DNA of 8,776 nt from Spirochaetales bacterium (GCA_016930895.1 JAFGFV010000405.1:1-8776); one strand, 5' to 3'; positions 1-6,764 are shown, numbered from the stretch's first letter. Numbers and translations are program-made. The notes: a model not told the origin generated them from the sequence alone.

Positions 1-252
1 CTGCCAGCTCTGCTTCTGGACCAGGGAGTTGTACCGCGCCTCGTCGAGCTCGATGCAGACCCGGTCCGGCTGCTCGTCCTGGATCACCTTACGCACGTCC
101 TCCACACTCCGGCTGGAGATGTGGGCCGTGCCCAGGACGACGATCTCCCGCCCCTTCAGGGCGACCCTGGCCACGGGGAGCGCGGCCTCGGGCCCCTGGG
201 GCTCGTCTTCCGATGCTGACGGGGATGCTGACGGATTCGGATTGCTGCTCAT
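1..252 (-). CDS. TraB/PrgY-family protein, N-terminal part (cut by window edge)
   Basis: Only the first 84 codons are in the window; the 3' end lies beyond position 1. After a Ser/Pro/Glu-rich leader (residues 1-26) the sequence enters the TraB/PrgY fold: a beta strand followed by GTAHIS (residues 41-46), then a helix and a strand ending in ELDEARY (68-74). Both blocks are hallmarks of this family, which belongs to the TIKI/erythromycin-esterase-like superfamily. PrgY of enterococcal plasmids lowers the activity of a sex pheromone; the role of chromosomal bacterial copies is largely unknown, and full-length members usually carry C-terminal membrane segments, not visible here. The ATG at 252 directly follows the TAG of the TPR lipoprotein gene, and a GAGGAAG Shine-Dalgarno-like sequence lies in that gene's last codons, so the two are very probably co-transcribed and translationally coupled. 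Family assignment is confident; function is not. Confidence 0.88.
   Translation of the reverse strand, partial: MSSNPNPSASPSASEDEPQGPEAALPVARVALKGREIVVLGTAHISSRSVEDVRKVIQDEQPDRVCIELDEARYNSLVQKQSWQ
212..235. repeat. Two-copy 12-bp tandem repeat in TraB leader
   Basis: The unit GATGCTGACGGG is repeated once with a single difference in the last base (212-223 and 224-235). It encodes the alternating Ser-Ala-Ser-Pro stretch in the N-terminal leader of the TraB-like protein. Twelve bases keep the reading frame, so copy-number change would only lengthen or shorten the low-complexity leader. Confidence 0.75.
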
Positions 253-1647
253 CTAGTCTTCCTCGATCCCATACTGGGCCATCAGGTGCCGGGCGATCCG
301 CCGCTCGGGCAGATGGGGGGGCTCCAGCCCCGCGGATTCGCTCAAGTACGCCAGGGCGGTGCGCAGCCTGCCGCTGCGGAGCATTTCGGCGGCGATGTAG
401 AACGAGCGCCGCCGCCGGCTCACGGTGTTCTTGTCCCTCGCGGTTTCGGCCACAGCCTGCGGCTCCCTGGCGGGATCCGCCAGGTAGCGGGCAATGTCGT
501 ACTCCCAGGATTCCCTGGGCAGGGAGGGCAGCAGGGCGTTCAGGTACCGTGTAGCCTCGGCGCCCCGCCCGGCTTGCCTCAGGCTCACCGCAGCCAGAAG
601 CGCGTGCGCCGGCTCCTGCGGTTCCAGCTCGTGTGCCTGCATCAGCCGCTCCGCGGCCTCCTCCCACCTCTGCTGCAGGTAGTACAGCAGCCCCAGCGAG
701 GGGTAGGCAAAGGTATACTGCGGATTCAAACGCAGGACGGTTTCGTAGTCCGCGACCGCCTCTTCGATCCTTTCCTGCCGGTCGTTCAGCCCCGCCCGGT
801 AAACATACGCCAGGAACACCTCCGGGTCAATCTCGATCGCCCGGTCGAAGTCCTCCCGCGCGGCATCCCACCGCCGCAGCCGCAGCCGCTCCCGGCCGCG
901 ATCGATGCGGTGCCAGTACTCCTGCGGCTCCAGAGCCACCGCCCGGTCCAGGGCCTCGACCGCGCCGGCGTGGTCCCCGAGGCTTCCCCGGGCTCTAGCC
1001 AGGTCCACCCACGCGAAGGCGTACCCGGGCTGTGACCGAGCGGCCGCCTCGAGCCGATCCACGGCCTCCTCGAGCTCCTCGCCCTGCAGGGCGATGCGGC
1101 CCAGGCCGTAGAGGGCCTCGAACATCTGCGGGTCGCGCTGCAGGGCGGCGCGGAAATGCCCGGCCGCGGCCTCCAGCTCACCGGCCTGCAGGGCCAGGGA
1201 ACCGAGAGTGGAGAGGGCCTGCGGATTGCCGGGGTCGAGATCCAGGATTCGCTGTGCGATCTGCCGCTGGCCCTCGGGCTGTCCCGAAGCCCCCTCCAGC
1301 AGGGCCAGGGCCTCCAGGGCGGGGACCCACTCGGGATTCTCGGTCAACAGACTCTCCAGCTCGGCCCGGGCCTCCCCGGTCCGTCCGGCGGCGGCGAGCA
1401 GCTGGGCGCGCAGCAGGCGCGCCTCGCGAGTCAGGGGCTGGTCCCCGAAGGCCGCCTCGAGCTCTCCCAGGGCAGCCTCGGGATCGCCGGCCTCCACCAG
1501 CTCGGCGATGCGCTCGTAAGGCACCCGGGGGGCGGTCTCCGCGGCCGTCCCCTCGGACGGGACCCCGAGACCGGCGCATCCGATCAGGCTCAGGACGGCG
1601 AGGAGGGAAAGCCACAGCAGCGCTCGGGTTTCACGGACCACGAACAT
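253..1647 (-). CDS. TPR-repeat lipoprotein (NlpI-like layout)
   Basis: A 464-residue protein starting at the ATG at 1647. The N-terminus has basic residues, a hydrophobic core and the lipobox L-I-G-C, with the lipidated cysteine at position 24, so it should be exported and anchored by signal peptidase II processing. From about residue 40 to 370 it consists of tandem tetratricopeptide repeats, with recurring patterns such as A-L-G-x-L-A-L-Q-A-G-E-L-E-A-A and A-x-x-x-D-P. The tail (about 380-464) is helical and Arg-rich, recalling the C-terminal part of NlpI-type TPR lipoproteins, which act as adaptors for cell-wall enzymes and proteases. A partner-binding scaffold role in the envelope is inference. 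A longer in-frame start exists at 1893, but it would destroy the lipoprotein signal and run over the divergent gene, so it was rejected. It is the first gene of a leftward operon; the TraB-like gene follows without a gap. Confidence 0.9.
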   Translation of the reverse strand: MFVVRETRALLWLSLLAVLSLIGCAGLGVPSEGTAAETAPRVPYERIAELVEAGDPEAALGELEAAFGDQPLTREARLLRAQLLAAAGRTGEARAELESLLTENPEWVPALEALALLEGASGQPEGQRQIAQRILDLDPGNPQALSTLGSLALQAGELEAAAGHFRAALQRDPQMFEALYGLGRIALQGEELEEAVDRLEAAARSQPGYAFAWVDLARARGSLGDHAGAVEALDRAVALEPQEYWHRIDRGRERLRLRRWDAAREDFDRAIEIDPEVFLAYVYRAGLNDRQERIEEAVADYETVLRLNPQYTFAYPSLGLLYYLQQRWEEAAERLMQAHELEPQEPAHALLAAVSLRQAGRGAEATRYLNALLPSLPRESWEYDIARYLADPAREPQAVAETARDKNTVSRRRRSFYIAAEMLRSGRLRTALAYLSESAGLEPPHLPERRIARHLMAQYGIEED

Positions 1648-1654
1648 TGCCCCG

Positions 1655-1684
1655 ACTATAGCCGGAAGCCTGGAATTCTGGCAA
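1655..1684 (-). promoter_or_regulatory. Promoter of TPR lipoprotein operon, leaderless type
   Basis: On the minus strand, -35 TTGCCA (1684-1679), an 18-base spacer and -10 TATAGT (1660-1655). The -10 ends 7 bases before the ATG at 1647, so transcription should begin at or within a base or two of the start codon. No Shine-Dalgarno sequence is present. This also supports the choice of start for the lipoprotein. Confidence 0.65.
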
Positions 1685-1686
1685 GG

Positions 1687-1716
1687 TTGAATCGGGCTCC
1701 GGCTTGGTGGTAGAAT
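1687..1716 (+). promoter_or_regulatory. Promoter of the 1726 gene, near-leaderless
   Basis: -35 TTGAAT (1687-1692), an 18-base spacer and -10 TAGAAT (1711-1716). Nine bases separate the -10 from the ATG at 1726, so the predicted leader is only about 0-3 bases and there is no Shine-Dalgarno sequence. The -35 lies 2 bases from the -35 of the divergent lipoprotein promoter, so one bound regulator could affect both. Confidence 0.65.
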
Positions 1717-1725
1717 AGCCCATTC

Positions 1726-3567
1726 ATGAAAAAGAAGCTTTCCAGCCTGTACTACGTGATTCCTGTTGTCTACGTCGCCGTGATCGCGTTGTTCGTCTAC
1801 ATGCAGTTCGCCTCCGGGCAGAGCTTCGAGGAGAAGGTCGGGACCGTGACCATATCCGGCTCCTACGCTCGCAAGCTCACCGGCGGTCAGCACCTGCGCA
1901 GGATCGAGGTGAGGATGCGGGATCTGAGCCTGCCCATCGATTCGGCCTCCCCGATCCTGGCCGGTTTCGGGGAAGTGCAGGACAAGCGGATCCAGCCCGT
2001 GGCCCTTGCAACCTTCGCCGAGGGCTTCGAGATCGAATGCGAAGACGGGCTGCTGCTCCGCTTCGAGTTGGGCGCAGGAGCGGGCGAGGCGCTGACCGTG
2101 CGTTTCATCATCCCCAACGCCCTGGGCACGCCGAGCAGGCTGTCGCTCCCCTTCGAGCTGCAGGAACAGCGGGAGGTTCGGGAGGTCCCGGGCATCCCGC
2201 TGTTCGAGCTCAGCGGGCAGATCGGCCGGTGGTACGTGTCCCTGCCTGAGGGCTCAGGACTCGACGAGCAGCAGCAGCGGATCGTGCTGAGGGTGCCGGA
2301 GGGCGGAGCGAGCGCGGTGGCGGGTTTCGAGCGCCTGGAAACGCCGGAGGAACCCTACTACTACTGGTTCTCTCGCCAGGCGCGCCTGGCCGGGGCCGAT
2401 GAGTTCACCGCCGAGCTTGAAGGGTTTCTCGATCGCGCCTACGGCGCCTGGAGCCGACTGGCTGCTCAGGAGCCCGTCGACCCGGCGCTGGCGGGCCCGG
2501 TGGGGATCTCCCTGCTGTCCGAGTCGGTGAGGCGCGGCGAATACCGGACCATGCAGGCCCTCGTGGCCCGGGGTATCCGGCGGATCCTGAGGTCCAATCC
2601 GCAGGCGCAAATCGACTACGCGGGCTCCTGCTACATCGGAGACCTGCCATCGTTCCTGAGATGGCGCCAGGCCGAGGCCCTCGAAAAGGTCCGGCTGCTC
2701 ACCGAGCTGATACGCCAGGCTGACCTCTCCCTGTTCTCCCGGCCGCGGTTGATCCCCTTCATCGTGAACCACGCGCCTTTTGCGCTGGCGGAGGAGGTCC
2801 TTCGGCTCGCCGACAGCGTTGACCTCGAATCGGAGGCACTGATCGACGTCCTCAACATCACCCGCACGTACGTGGAGGGCTTCGAGGTCCTGGGGCTGGG
2901 AGAGAGCACCCGCGAGCGCGTCGCCCTTGCGGTGCAGAAGCGGATCATCCCGGGGATTCGTGCCGCCGATGGGGAGCTGTACTTCGTGCTGGCCGGCAGC
3001 GGAGGCCCGAGCATCGCCGTGGACCTGTACATCTGCGCGCAGGCGGGGACGGTCCTGCGGGAGGCCGGAGCACTCCTGGCGGAACCGGCGTACACGCAGC
3101 TGGGGCGGAACCTGATCCTATCGGTGCTGCGCCAGGCCGACGAGGCGGGGACGGTCCCGGCGGCAGGACGCCTGGGGCCTGAGGGGCTGGTCGCGGAGGT
3201 TGAGCGCCTGCCCCCGGAAGGACTGTATCCGCTGGTGGCGCAGGAACGGTACGCTCCCGAGGAGTACCCGCTGTATGCGTTTCTGTACCCTGGCAGCTGG
3301 ATCCTTACCGCCGCGAAGCTTGGCCCCGTGCAGATCGATCCGCAGGAACAGCGCTACCGTTTCTCCTTTCCCGTCGCTCAGACTCACTACCTGCTCATCC
3401 AGGGCGTGCGTCGCCCGAGCTCGCTGCTCATGCACGGCATCCCGTGGAAGACCGATCCCGAGTATTTCATGTACAGCGACGGCTGGGCGTACCAGGAGGA
3501 CACCCAGAGCCTGTTCGTCAAGCTGACCCACCGGCAGGAGCTCGAAGAGCTCGTCCTGGGCTACTGA
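1726..3567 (+). CDS. Large signal-anchored envelope protein of unknown function
   Basis: A 613-residue protein that I do not recognise. The N-terminus (KKK then about 20 hydrophobic residues, positions 7-28, no cleavage motif that I trust) looks like a signal anchor that places the rest outside the cytoplasm. Residues about 35-230 read as beta-rich (alternating hydrophobic pattern, GRWYVSLPEG near 168). About 235-470 is strongly helical and contains several paired helices (for example RRGEYRTMQALVARGIRRIL). The last ~100 residues return to beta-type sequence rich in Tyr and Trp (DPEYFMYSDGWAYQ and VKLTHRQELEELVL). A beta/helical/beta order with aromatic-rich strands is reminiscent of carbohydrate-active or carbohydrate-binding envelope proteins, but I see no catalytic signature, so this is fold-level speculation. 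The gene appears monocistronic with its own promoter; the next gene has a separate one 35 bases downstream. Confidence 0.9.
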   Translation: MKKKLSSLYYVIPVVYVAVIALFVYMQFASGQSFEEKVGTVTISGSYARKLTGGQHLRRIEVRMRDLSLPIDSASPILAGFGEVQDKRIQPVALATFAEGFEIECEDGLLLRFELGAGAGEALTVRFIIPNALGTPSRLSLPFELQEQREVREVPGIPLFELSGQIGRWYVSLPEGSGLDEQQQRIVLRVPEGGASAVAGFERLETPEEPYYYWFSRQARLAGADEFTAELEGFLDRAYGAWSRLAAQEPVDPALAGPVGISLLSESVRRGEYRTMQALVARGIRRILRSNPQAQIDYAGSCYIGDLPSFLRWRQAEALEKVRLLTELIRQADLSLFSRPRLIPFIVNHAPFALAEEVLRLADSVDLESEALIDVLNITRTYVEGFEVLGLGESTRERVALAVQKRIIPGIRAADGELYFVLAGSGGPSIAVDLYICAQAGTVLREAGALLAEPAYTQLGRNLILSVLRQADEAGTVPAAGRLGPEGLVAEVERLPPEGLYPLVAQERYAPEEYPLYAFLYPGSWILTAAKLGPVQIDPQEQRYRFSFPVAQTHYLLIQGVRRPSSLLMHGIPWKTDPEYFMYSDGWAYQEDTQSLFVKLTHRQELEELVLGY

Positions 3568-3577
3568 TGACCAGGGT

Positions 3578-3607
3578 TTGCCCCTCGGCGGCGGGGGAGT
3601 GTACATT
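3578..3607 (+). promoter_or_regulatory. Promoter of HMA-domain gene, leaderless type
   Basis: -35 TTGCCC (3578-3583), an 18-base spacer and -10 TACATT (3602-3607). The ATG at 3614 follows after 6 bases, so the mRNA is predicted to start at the initiation codon. There is a purine-rich GGCGGGGGAGTG about 14 bases upstream of the ATG, but it lies upstream of the -10 and is too far away to serve as a Shine-Dalgarno sequence for this ATG. Confidence 0.5.
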
Positions 3608-3613
3608 GACGCC

Positions 3614-3862
3614 ATGAACGAAACAGCACCGGTCGACAAGACCGCTATTCTGGATCTGGAGGGGGCCCACTGCGCCTCCTGCGCCTACACGATCGAGCAT
3701 CTCGGCCGCAAGGTGGAGGGCGTCAATTCGGTCAAGGTGGATACCGCCGCCCACGAGGTTCGAGTGGTGTATCAGGGCAATCCGGGCTCCCTGGAGCGAA
3801 TCGCCGAGATCGTCCGCCGGCTCGGCTACGATGCCAAAGTCCGCTGGGACAGCGTGCAGTAG
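3614..3862 (+). CDS. Stand-alone heavy-metal-associated (HMA) domain protein
   Basis: An 82-residue protein that is almost entirely one HMA domain with the beta-alpha-beta-beta-alpha-beta pattern. The metal-binding loop reads G-A-H-C-A-S-C (cysteines 20 and 23), corresponding to the usual G-M-T-C-x-x-C of CopZ-type chaperones and P-type ATPase N-domains. The second helix ends in the expected L-G-Y-D-A near residue 73. The length fits a soluble cytosolic metallochaperone that hands Cu(I) or another soft metal to a transporter, but no transporter or metal-responsive regulator is in the window, so metal and partner are unknown. The Met before the first Cys is replaced by His, which is less common. 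The ATG at 3614 is preferred over an upstream TTG at 3578, because that TTG lies inside the apparent -35 element and would add a Gly-rich non-domain leader. Confidence 0.88.
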   Translation: MNETAPVDKTAILDLEGAHCASCAYTIEHLGRKVEGVNSVKVDTAAHEVRVVYQGNPGSLERIAEIVRRLGYDAKVRWDSVQ

Positions 3863-3884
3863 CAGACCGGCAGGGGAAGGGTTG

Positions 3885-3913
3885 TTTACAGCTAGAGGGC
3901 GAGCGGCTATACT
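3885..3913 (+). promoter_or_regulatory. Promoter of acyltransferase operon
   Basis: -35 TTTACA (3885-3890), a 17-base spacer and -10 TATACT (3908-3913): the best sigma-70-type match in the window. The start point is predicted near 3920, on top of a TTG codon at 3919-3921 that is in frame with the acyltransferase, and 17 bases before its first ATG at 3937. The unit is therefore leaderless from TTG or short-leadered from ATG. Confidence 0.75.
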
Positions 3914-3936
3914 GGTTCTTGCAGCATAGTCTCGAG

Positions 3937-5163
3937 ATGAAACAGCCTTCCCAGCGCACACTTCTGCGGCTTCTGCACCACAACTGGAACCCCCGCACCC
4001 TCACCGCCCTGAGCTACATCTGCGAGCGCTTTCTGTTTCGGGGCTGCTTTTCGGAGATCGAGGTCCTTGGCTTGGAGGAGGTGGCGGCGAAATCCGCGGC
4101 CGGGCGGCGCCTGATCCTCATCCCGGATCACCAGAGCGAGTACGACTGGCTGATCCTGCAGAGCCGCATGTTCCGCAGTGGAATCCACACCGCGATCCAG
4201 GCCGGGGACAACCTGTTCGTTGGACCCCTGGACCCGGTCCTCCGCGGCTGCGGCGCCTTCATGAGCGTCCGGGACAAGCATTCCTTTTACTCCAGCCACT
4301 GGATCGCCAACATGGCCTTCAAGCACCTGGGCAAGAAGCCGATCGTGATCACCCGGGACATGTACAGCACCCTCTACAACAAGCAGCTCAAGAGGATCCT
4401 GGGGCGGGAGGGGTTCAACATCCTCGTGTTCCCGGGCTACGAAACCGACCCGTACTCAGGAGCCGTCAAGTACGGGCGCTCGTACAGCGGGCTGTTCAAC
4501 CCGCTGTCCCCGTACGTGTTCATCATGATGTCCAAGGCCCTCAAGGAGCTCGGGATTCGCGATGCCGAGTACATCCCCGTTTCGATCTCCTACGAGCGGG
4601 TGCCGGAGGACAGCCTCTTCCGCGAGTTCAAGGCTACGTCGCGGCGCAAGAAGATCTTCAAGTACATCTACGATCACTACTACACCTTCTTCAAGGCTCC
4701 CTTCTCCAAGGAGCTCAGGCAGGAAAAGACCCGGGTGTGCGTCAAGTTCGGAACGGGGCTGCCGGTGGACTTCGGCGGTAAGGCGAGGCAGTTCGCAGAG
4801 CAGATCCACTACGAGATCGGGAGGCTCGTGCGGGTCTACGAGAGCACCCTGGTGTTCCACTCGGTGAACAACAAGTTCATCATTCCCAAGAAGGAGCTCA
4901 AGGTCAACATGCAGCGGGATTTGGAGAAGCTGCACCGCCTGGGTGTCGACTGCTCCCCCCTGTACGACGACGCGGGGCGGCTGTATCCCCTGGAGCGGAT
5001 GCTGCGCCGCGTGGAGAGCATCTTCAACTTTCCGAAGAATCCCGTGAGCCCCCTCAAGTCGTACGTGACCATGGAGCACGACAAGAACGAAGTGTTTATT
5101 CTCAATCCTCACCTGGCTTCGTACTACGCCAACAAGCTCCGGTACATCATGAGCCGGGATTAG
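3937..5163 (+). CDS. PlsB-like glycerol(phosphate) acyltransferase
   Basis: A 408-residue protein of the PlsB/PlsC acyltransferase superfamily, which moves acyl chains to glycerol-3-phosphate or lysophosphatidate in membrane phospholipid synthesis. Motif I is the catalytic HX4D, H65-Q-S-E-Y-D70. Motif II is GPLDPVLRGCGAFMSVRD (96-113). Motif IV is IPVSISYE (213-220). The pattern, especially motif II and the P-V-x-I-x-Y-E block, is closer to glycerol-3-phosphate acyltransferases (PlsB type) than to short PlsC enzymes, but the protein is only about half the length of E. coli PlsB, so substrate remains open. Motif III, normally F-P-E-G-T-R-S or E-G-G-R-S-R, reads FPGYETDPYSG (165-175), which is atypical. 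No obvious transmembrane helix; peripheral membrane attachment is likely. The start is uncertain: ATG 3937 is used, while TTG 3919 would add MQHSLE and fit a leaderless mRNA. The CPBP gene follows 19 bases later, probably in the same operon. Confidence 0.87.
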   Translation: MKQPSQRTLLRLLHHNWNPRTLTALSYICERFLFRGCFSEIEVLGLEEVAAKSAAGRRLILIPDHQSEYDWLILQSRMFRSGIHTAIQAGDNLFVGPLDPVLRGCGAFMSVRDKHSFYSSHWIANMAFKHLGKKPIVITRDMYSTLYNKQLKRILGREGFNILVFPGYETDPYSGAVKYGRSYSGLFNPLSPYVFIMMSKALKELGIRDAEYIPVSISYERVPEDSLFREFKATSRRKKIFKYIYDHYYTFFKAPFSKELRQEKTRVCVKFGTGLPVDFGGKARQFAEQIHYEIGRLVRVYESTLVFHSVNNKFIIPKKELKVNMQRDLEKLHRLGVDCSPLYDDAGRLYPLERMLRRVESIFNFPKNPVSPLKSYVTMEHDKNEVFILNPHLASYYANKLRYIMSRD

Positions 5164-5182
5164 ACTTTCAGGCGGACGAGCC

Positions 5183-6079
5183 ATGACCAGCAATCGCGGC
5201 GGCGGGGGCCCCTGGAAGGGCGGGCATCCCTCCTTTCGGGCTAAGCCCTGGCTGTTCTTCGGGATCACCCTGGCCGTGACCTGGACCGCCGGCTTCGCCG
5301 GGGCCGCGCTCCAGGACACCCTCGGCCGCCGTGCCGTTCTCCTGCTGATCTACGGCGGCGCCCTGGCGCCTGCGGCCGTAGCGGTGGTCCTCGGCTACGC
5401 AGTACATGATCGGGTCTACCGGGCGGACTACTGGCGCAGGGTCATCGACATCCGGCGGATTCGGCCCCTCTGGCACCTGGCCGTCTGGCTGCTGCTGCCC
5501 GCCAAGGCGGGCCTCGCCGCCCTGATCGACCTGCTGCTTGGGGGCGGGGGGATCCGGCCGGAAGCCTTCGCGGACCTGGCCGCCCGGCCGCAGCTGATCC
5601 TGCCCACTCTGGCCTTCTGGCTGCTCTTCGGGCCGCTGCCTGAGGAGCTGGGTTGGCGAGGGTACGCTCTGAACGGCCTGCAGGGGCGCTGTGGCGCGCT
5701 GGGGGCGAGCCTGCTCCTCGGGGTCGTCTGGGTAATGTGGCACCTGCCGCTGTTCTTCGTGGAGGGAACCTGGCAGGCCGCCCACCTCGGATTCGGGACC
5801 CTGCTGTTCTGGTTCTGGGCCTTCGGCCTGGTCATGGAGTCGGTGCTCTACACCTGGATCCACAACAACACGGGTTTCAGCATCCTATCGGCGGTCTTGT
5901 TCCATTTCGTCGGGAACTCCTTCGGCGAGCTGTTCGAGCTCTCGCGGAGGGCGGAGCTGCTCAACTACGGGCTGGCGGCCGGGCTTGCCGCCCTGGTGGT
6001 ATTGATCTGGGGGTCACGCACCCTCACGCGGGGGCCGCGGGACGGAAGGGGTCCCAGCTCTTCCTGGGCAGGGCCCTGA
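5183..6079 (+). CDS. CPBP-family intramembrane metalloprotease
   Basis: A 298-residue polytopic membrane protein of the CPBP (CAAX protease and bacteriocin-processing, Abi/Rce1) family. It shows the family motifs in order: E154-E-L-G-W-R159 (EExxxR), W183-V-M-W-H187 (the F/WxxxH block) and H241-F-V-G-N245 (HxxxN); these Glu/His/Asn residues form the active site in Rce1-type glutamate proteases. About six to eight hydrophobic segments are visible, the first around residues 22-42 and the last around 262-275. The N-terminal 20 residues are Gly/Pro/basic and probably cytoplasmic. Bacterial members process peptides or provide self-immunity to bacteriocins; no bacteriocin-like gene is adjacent, so the substrate is unknown. 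A GGCGGACGAG Shine-Dalgarno-like run precedes the ATG, and the gene lies 19 bases after the acyltransferase, suggesting co-transcription from the promoter at 3885-3913. Confidence 0.9.
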   Translation: MTSNRGGGGPWKGGHPSFRAKPWLFFGITLAVTWTAGFAGAALQDTLGRRAVLLLIYGGALAPAAVAVVLGYAVHDRVYRADYWRRVIDIRRIRPLWHLAVWLLLPAKAGLAALIDLLLGGGGIRPEAFADLAARPQLILPTLAFWLLFGPLPEELGWRGYALNGLQGRCGALGASLLLGVVWVMWHLPLFFVEGTWQAAHLGFGTLLFWFWAFGLVMESVLYTWIHNNTGFSILSAVLFHFVGNSFGELFELSRRAELLNYGLAAGLAALVVLIWGSRTLTRGPRDGRGPSSSWAGP

Positions 6080-6080
6080 G

Positions 6081-6761
6081 ATGGCCCCGAGCGTGAGGAC
6101 CCGGCGGATCCTGTGGGCCCGGGCAGGGGGCCGGTGCGCCGTCTGCAGGAGGCCGCTGCTGCCGGGCTCCCGGCAAGACATTCCCGAGGCCGCCTCCGGC
6201 GAGGGCGGGTGCATTGTGACGCTGCGCCCGGGCGCCGGCGAGCGCTACGACAATCTGATCCTGCTGTGCGAGGAGCACGCGGGGGAGTCTGCCGAGCGCC
6301 TGGAGCGGATCAAGGCGGCGCACGAGGAGTGGGTCCGGCTGTCTGCCTTGGCGGAGCATCCGAGCGACCCGGCTGTCCGTTATGACCCCCGCTACCACGG
6401 GGTGACCCTCCTGCCCCGCGTACGCAGCGGCGAGGTGCTGGCCCGCCTGCTTGGCGGGGTCCATTCGGTCCAGTACGACCGTGACGAGCCGGGGACTCCC
6501 GGCGGGGAAGAGCTGGGCGAAGCCCTCTTTCAATACATTCGGAGCATCACCGAGGTATGGGCAGGCTACGATGCGGCCGAGAGGCGGCGGGTGGTCGGGC
6601 ACCTGGAGGCGCAGATCGCGGCCTTGGACCGCTCGGGTCTGCTGCTCTTCGGCCTGCGATACGCGGCCAGGGCGAGGATCGCCGGAACCCGGGGGGATTG
6701 GTCGATCCTGCGGCTGTGGCTCCTCCGCGAGGGCGCTGACAGCAGCCCCACGAACGGATAG
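6081..6761 (+). CDS. HNH-fold protein with substituted catalytic residues
   Basis: A 226-residue protein. Residues 9-23 (RRILWARAGGRCAVC) and 56-66 (YDNLILLCEEH) match the HNH endonuclease variant whose members read roughly L-W-G-R-S-G-N-R-C ... A-H-I ... Y-D-N-L-I-L-L-C-x-x-H-H. The putative zinc ligands are kept (C19, C22, C63, H66), as is the central Asn (N58). The position expected to hold the catalytic His of the A-H-I block is Cys (G43-C44-I45), and the second His of the C-x-x-H-H block is Ala (A67), so nuclease activity is doubtful. The helix after the motif (ERLERIKAAHEEWVRLS) and the C-terminal segment with D-R-D-E-P followed by G-E-A-L-F-Q-Y and a final hydrophobic L-L-L-F-G-L-R stretch also fit my recollection of that family, so this is a full-length member and not a fragment. 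The ATG is one base after the CPBP stop. Role unknown; nucleic-acid binding is inferred. Confidence 0.75.
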   Translation: MAPSVRTRRILWARAGGRCAVCRRPLLPGSRQDIPEAASGEGGCIVTLRPGAGERYDNLILLCEEHAGESAERLERIKAAHEEWVRLSALAEHPSDPAVRYDPRYHGVTLLPRVRSGEVLARLLGGVHSVQYDRDEPGTPGGEELGEALFQYIRSITEVWAGYDAAERRRVVGHLEAQIAALDRSGLLLFGLRYAARARIAGTRGDWSILRLWLLREGADSSPTNG

Positions 6762-6764
6762 AAT
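6736..6764 (+). promoter_or_regulatory. Promoter of YwbE-family gene, leaderless type
   Basis: -35 CTGACA (6736-6741), a 17-base spacer and -10 TAGAAT (6759-6764), ending 6 bases before the ATG at 6771. The TAG of the -10 is also the stop codon of the upstream HNH-fold gene. There is no Shine-Dalgarno sequence. Confidence 0.65.

Noticed and set aside
786..1661. Several long open frames on both strands over the TPR gene, Arg/Pro/Gly-rich
   Set aside because: Typical shadow frames of a GC-rich gene: no motif, no ribosome site, low-complexity composition. The TPR frame explains the region fully.
1648..1893. In-frame upstream extension of the TPR lipoprotein gene (82 more codons)
   Set aside because: It would bury the lipoprotein signal peptide inside the protein, cross the divergent promoters and overlap the coding region starting at 1726; the promoter and ATG at 1647 fit better.
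4456..5319. Minus-strand open frame of 287 codons opposite the acyltransferase
   Set aside because: It runs antisense to a clear enzyme gene and its codons mirror that gene's third positions; no recognisable domain or start signal.
5183..6761. CPBP protease plus HNH-fold protein considered as a toxin-immunity or defence pair
   Set aside because: No bacteriocin precursor, toxin or restriction gene is present, the HNH site looks inactive, and the upstream partner is a lipid acyltransferase; the link is too weak to call a system.
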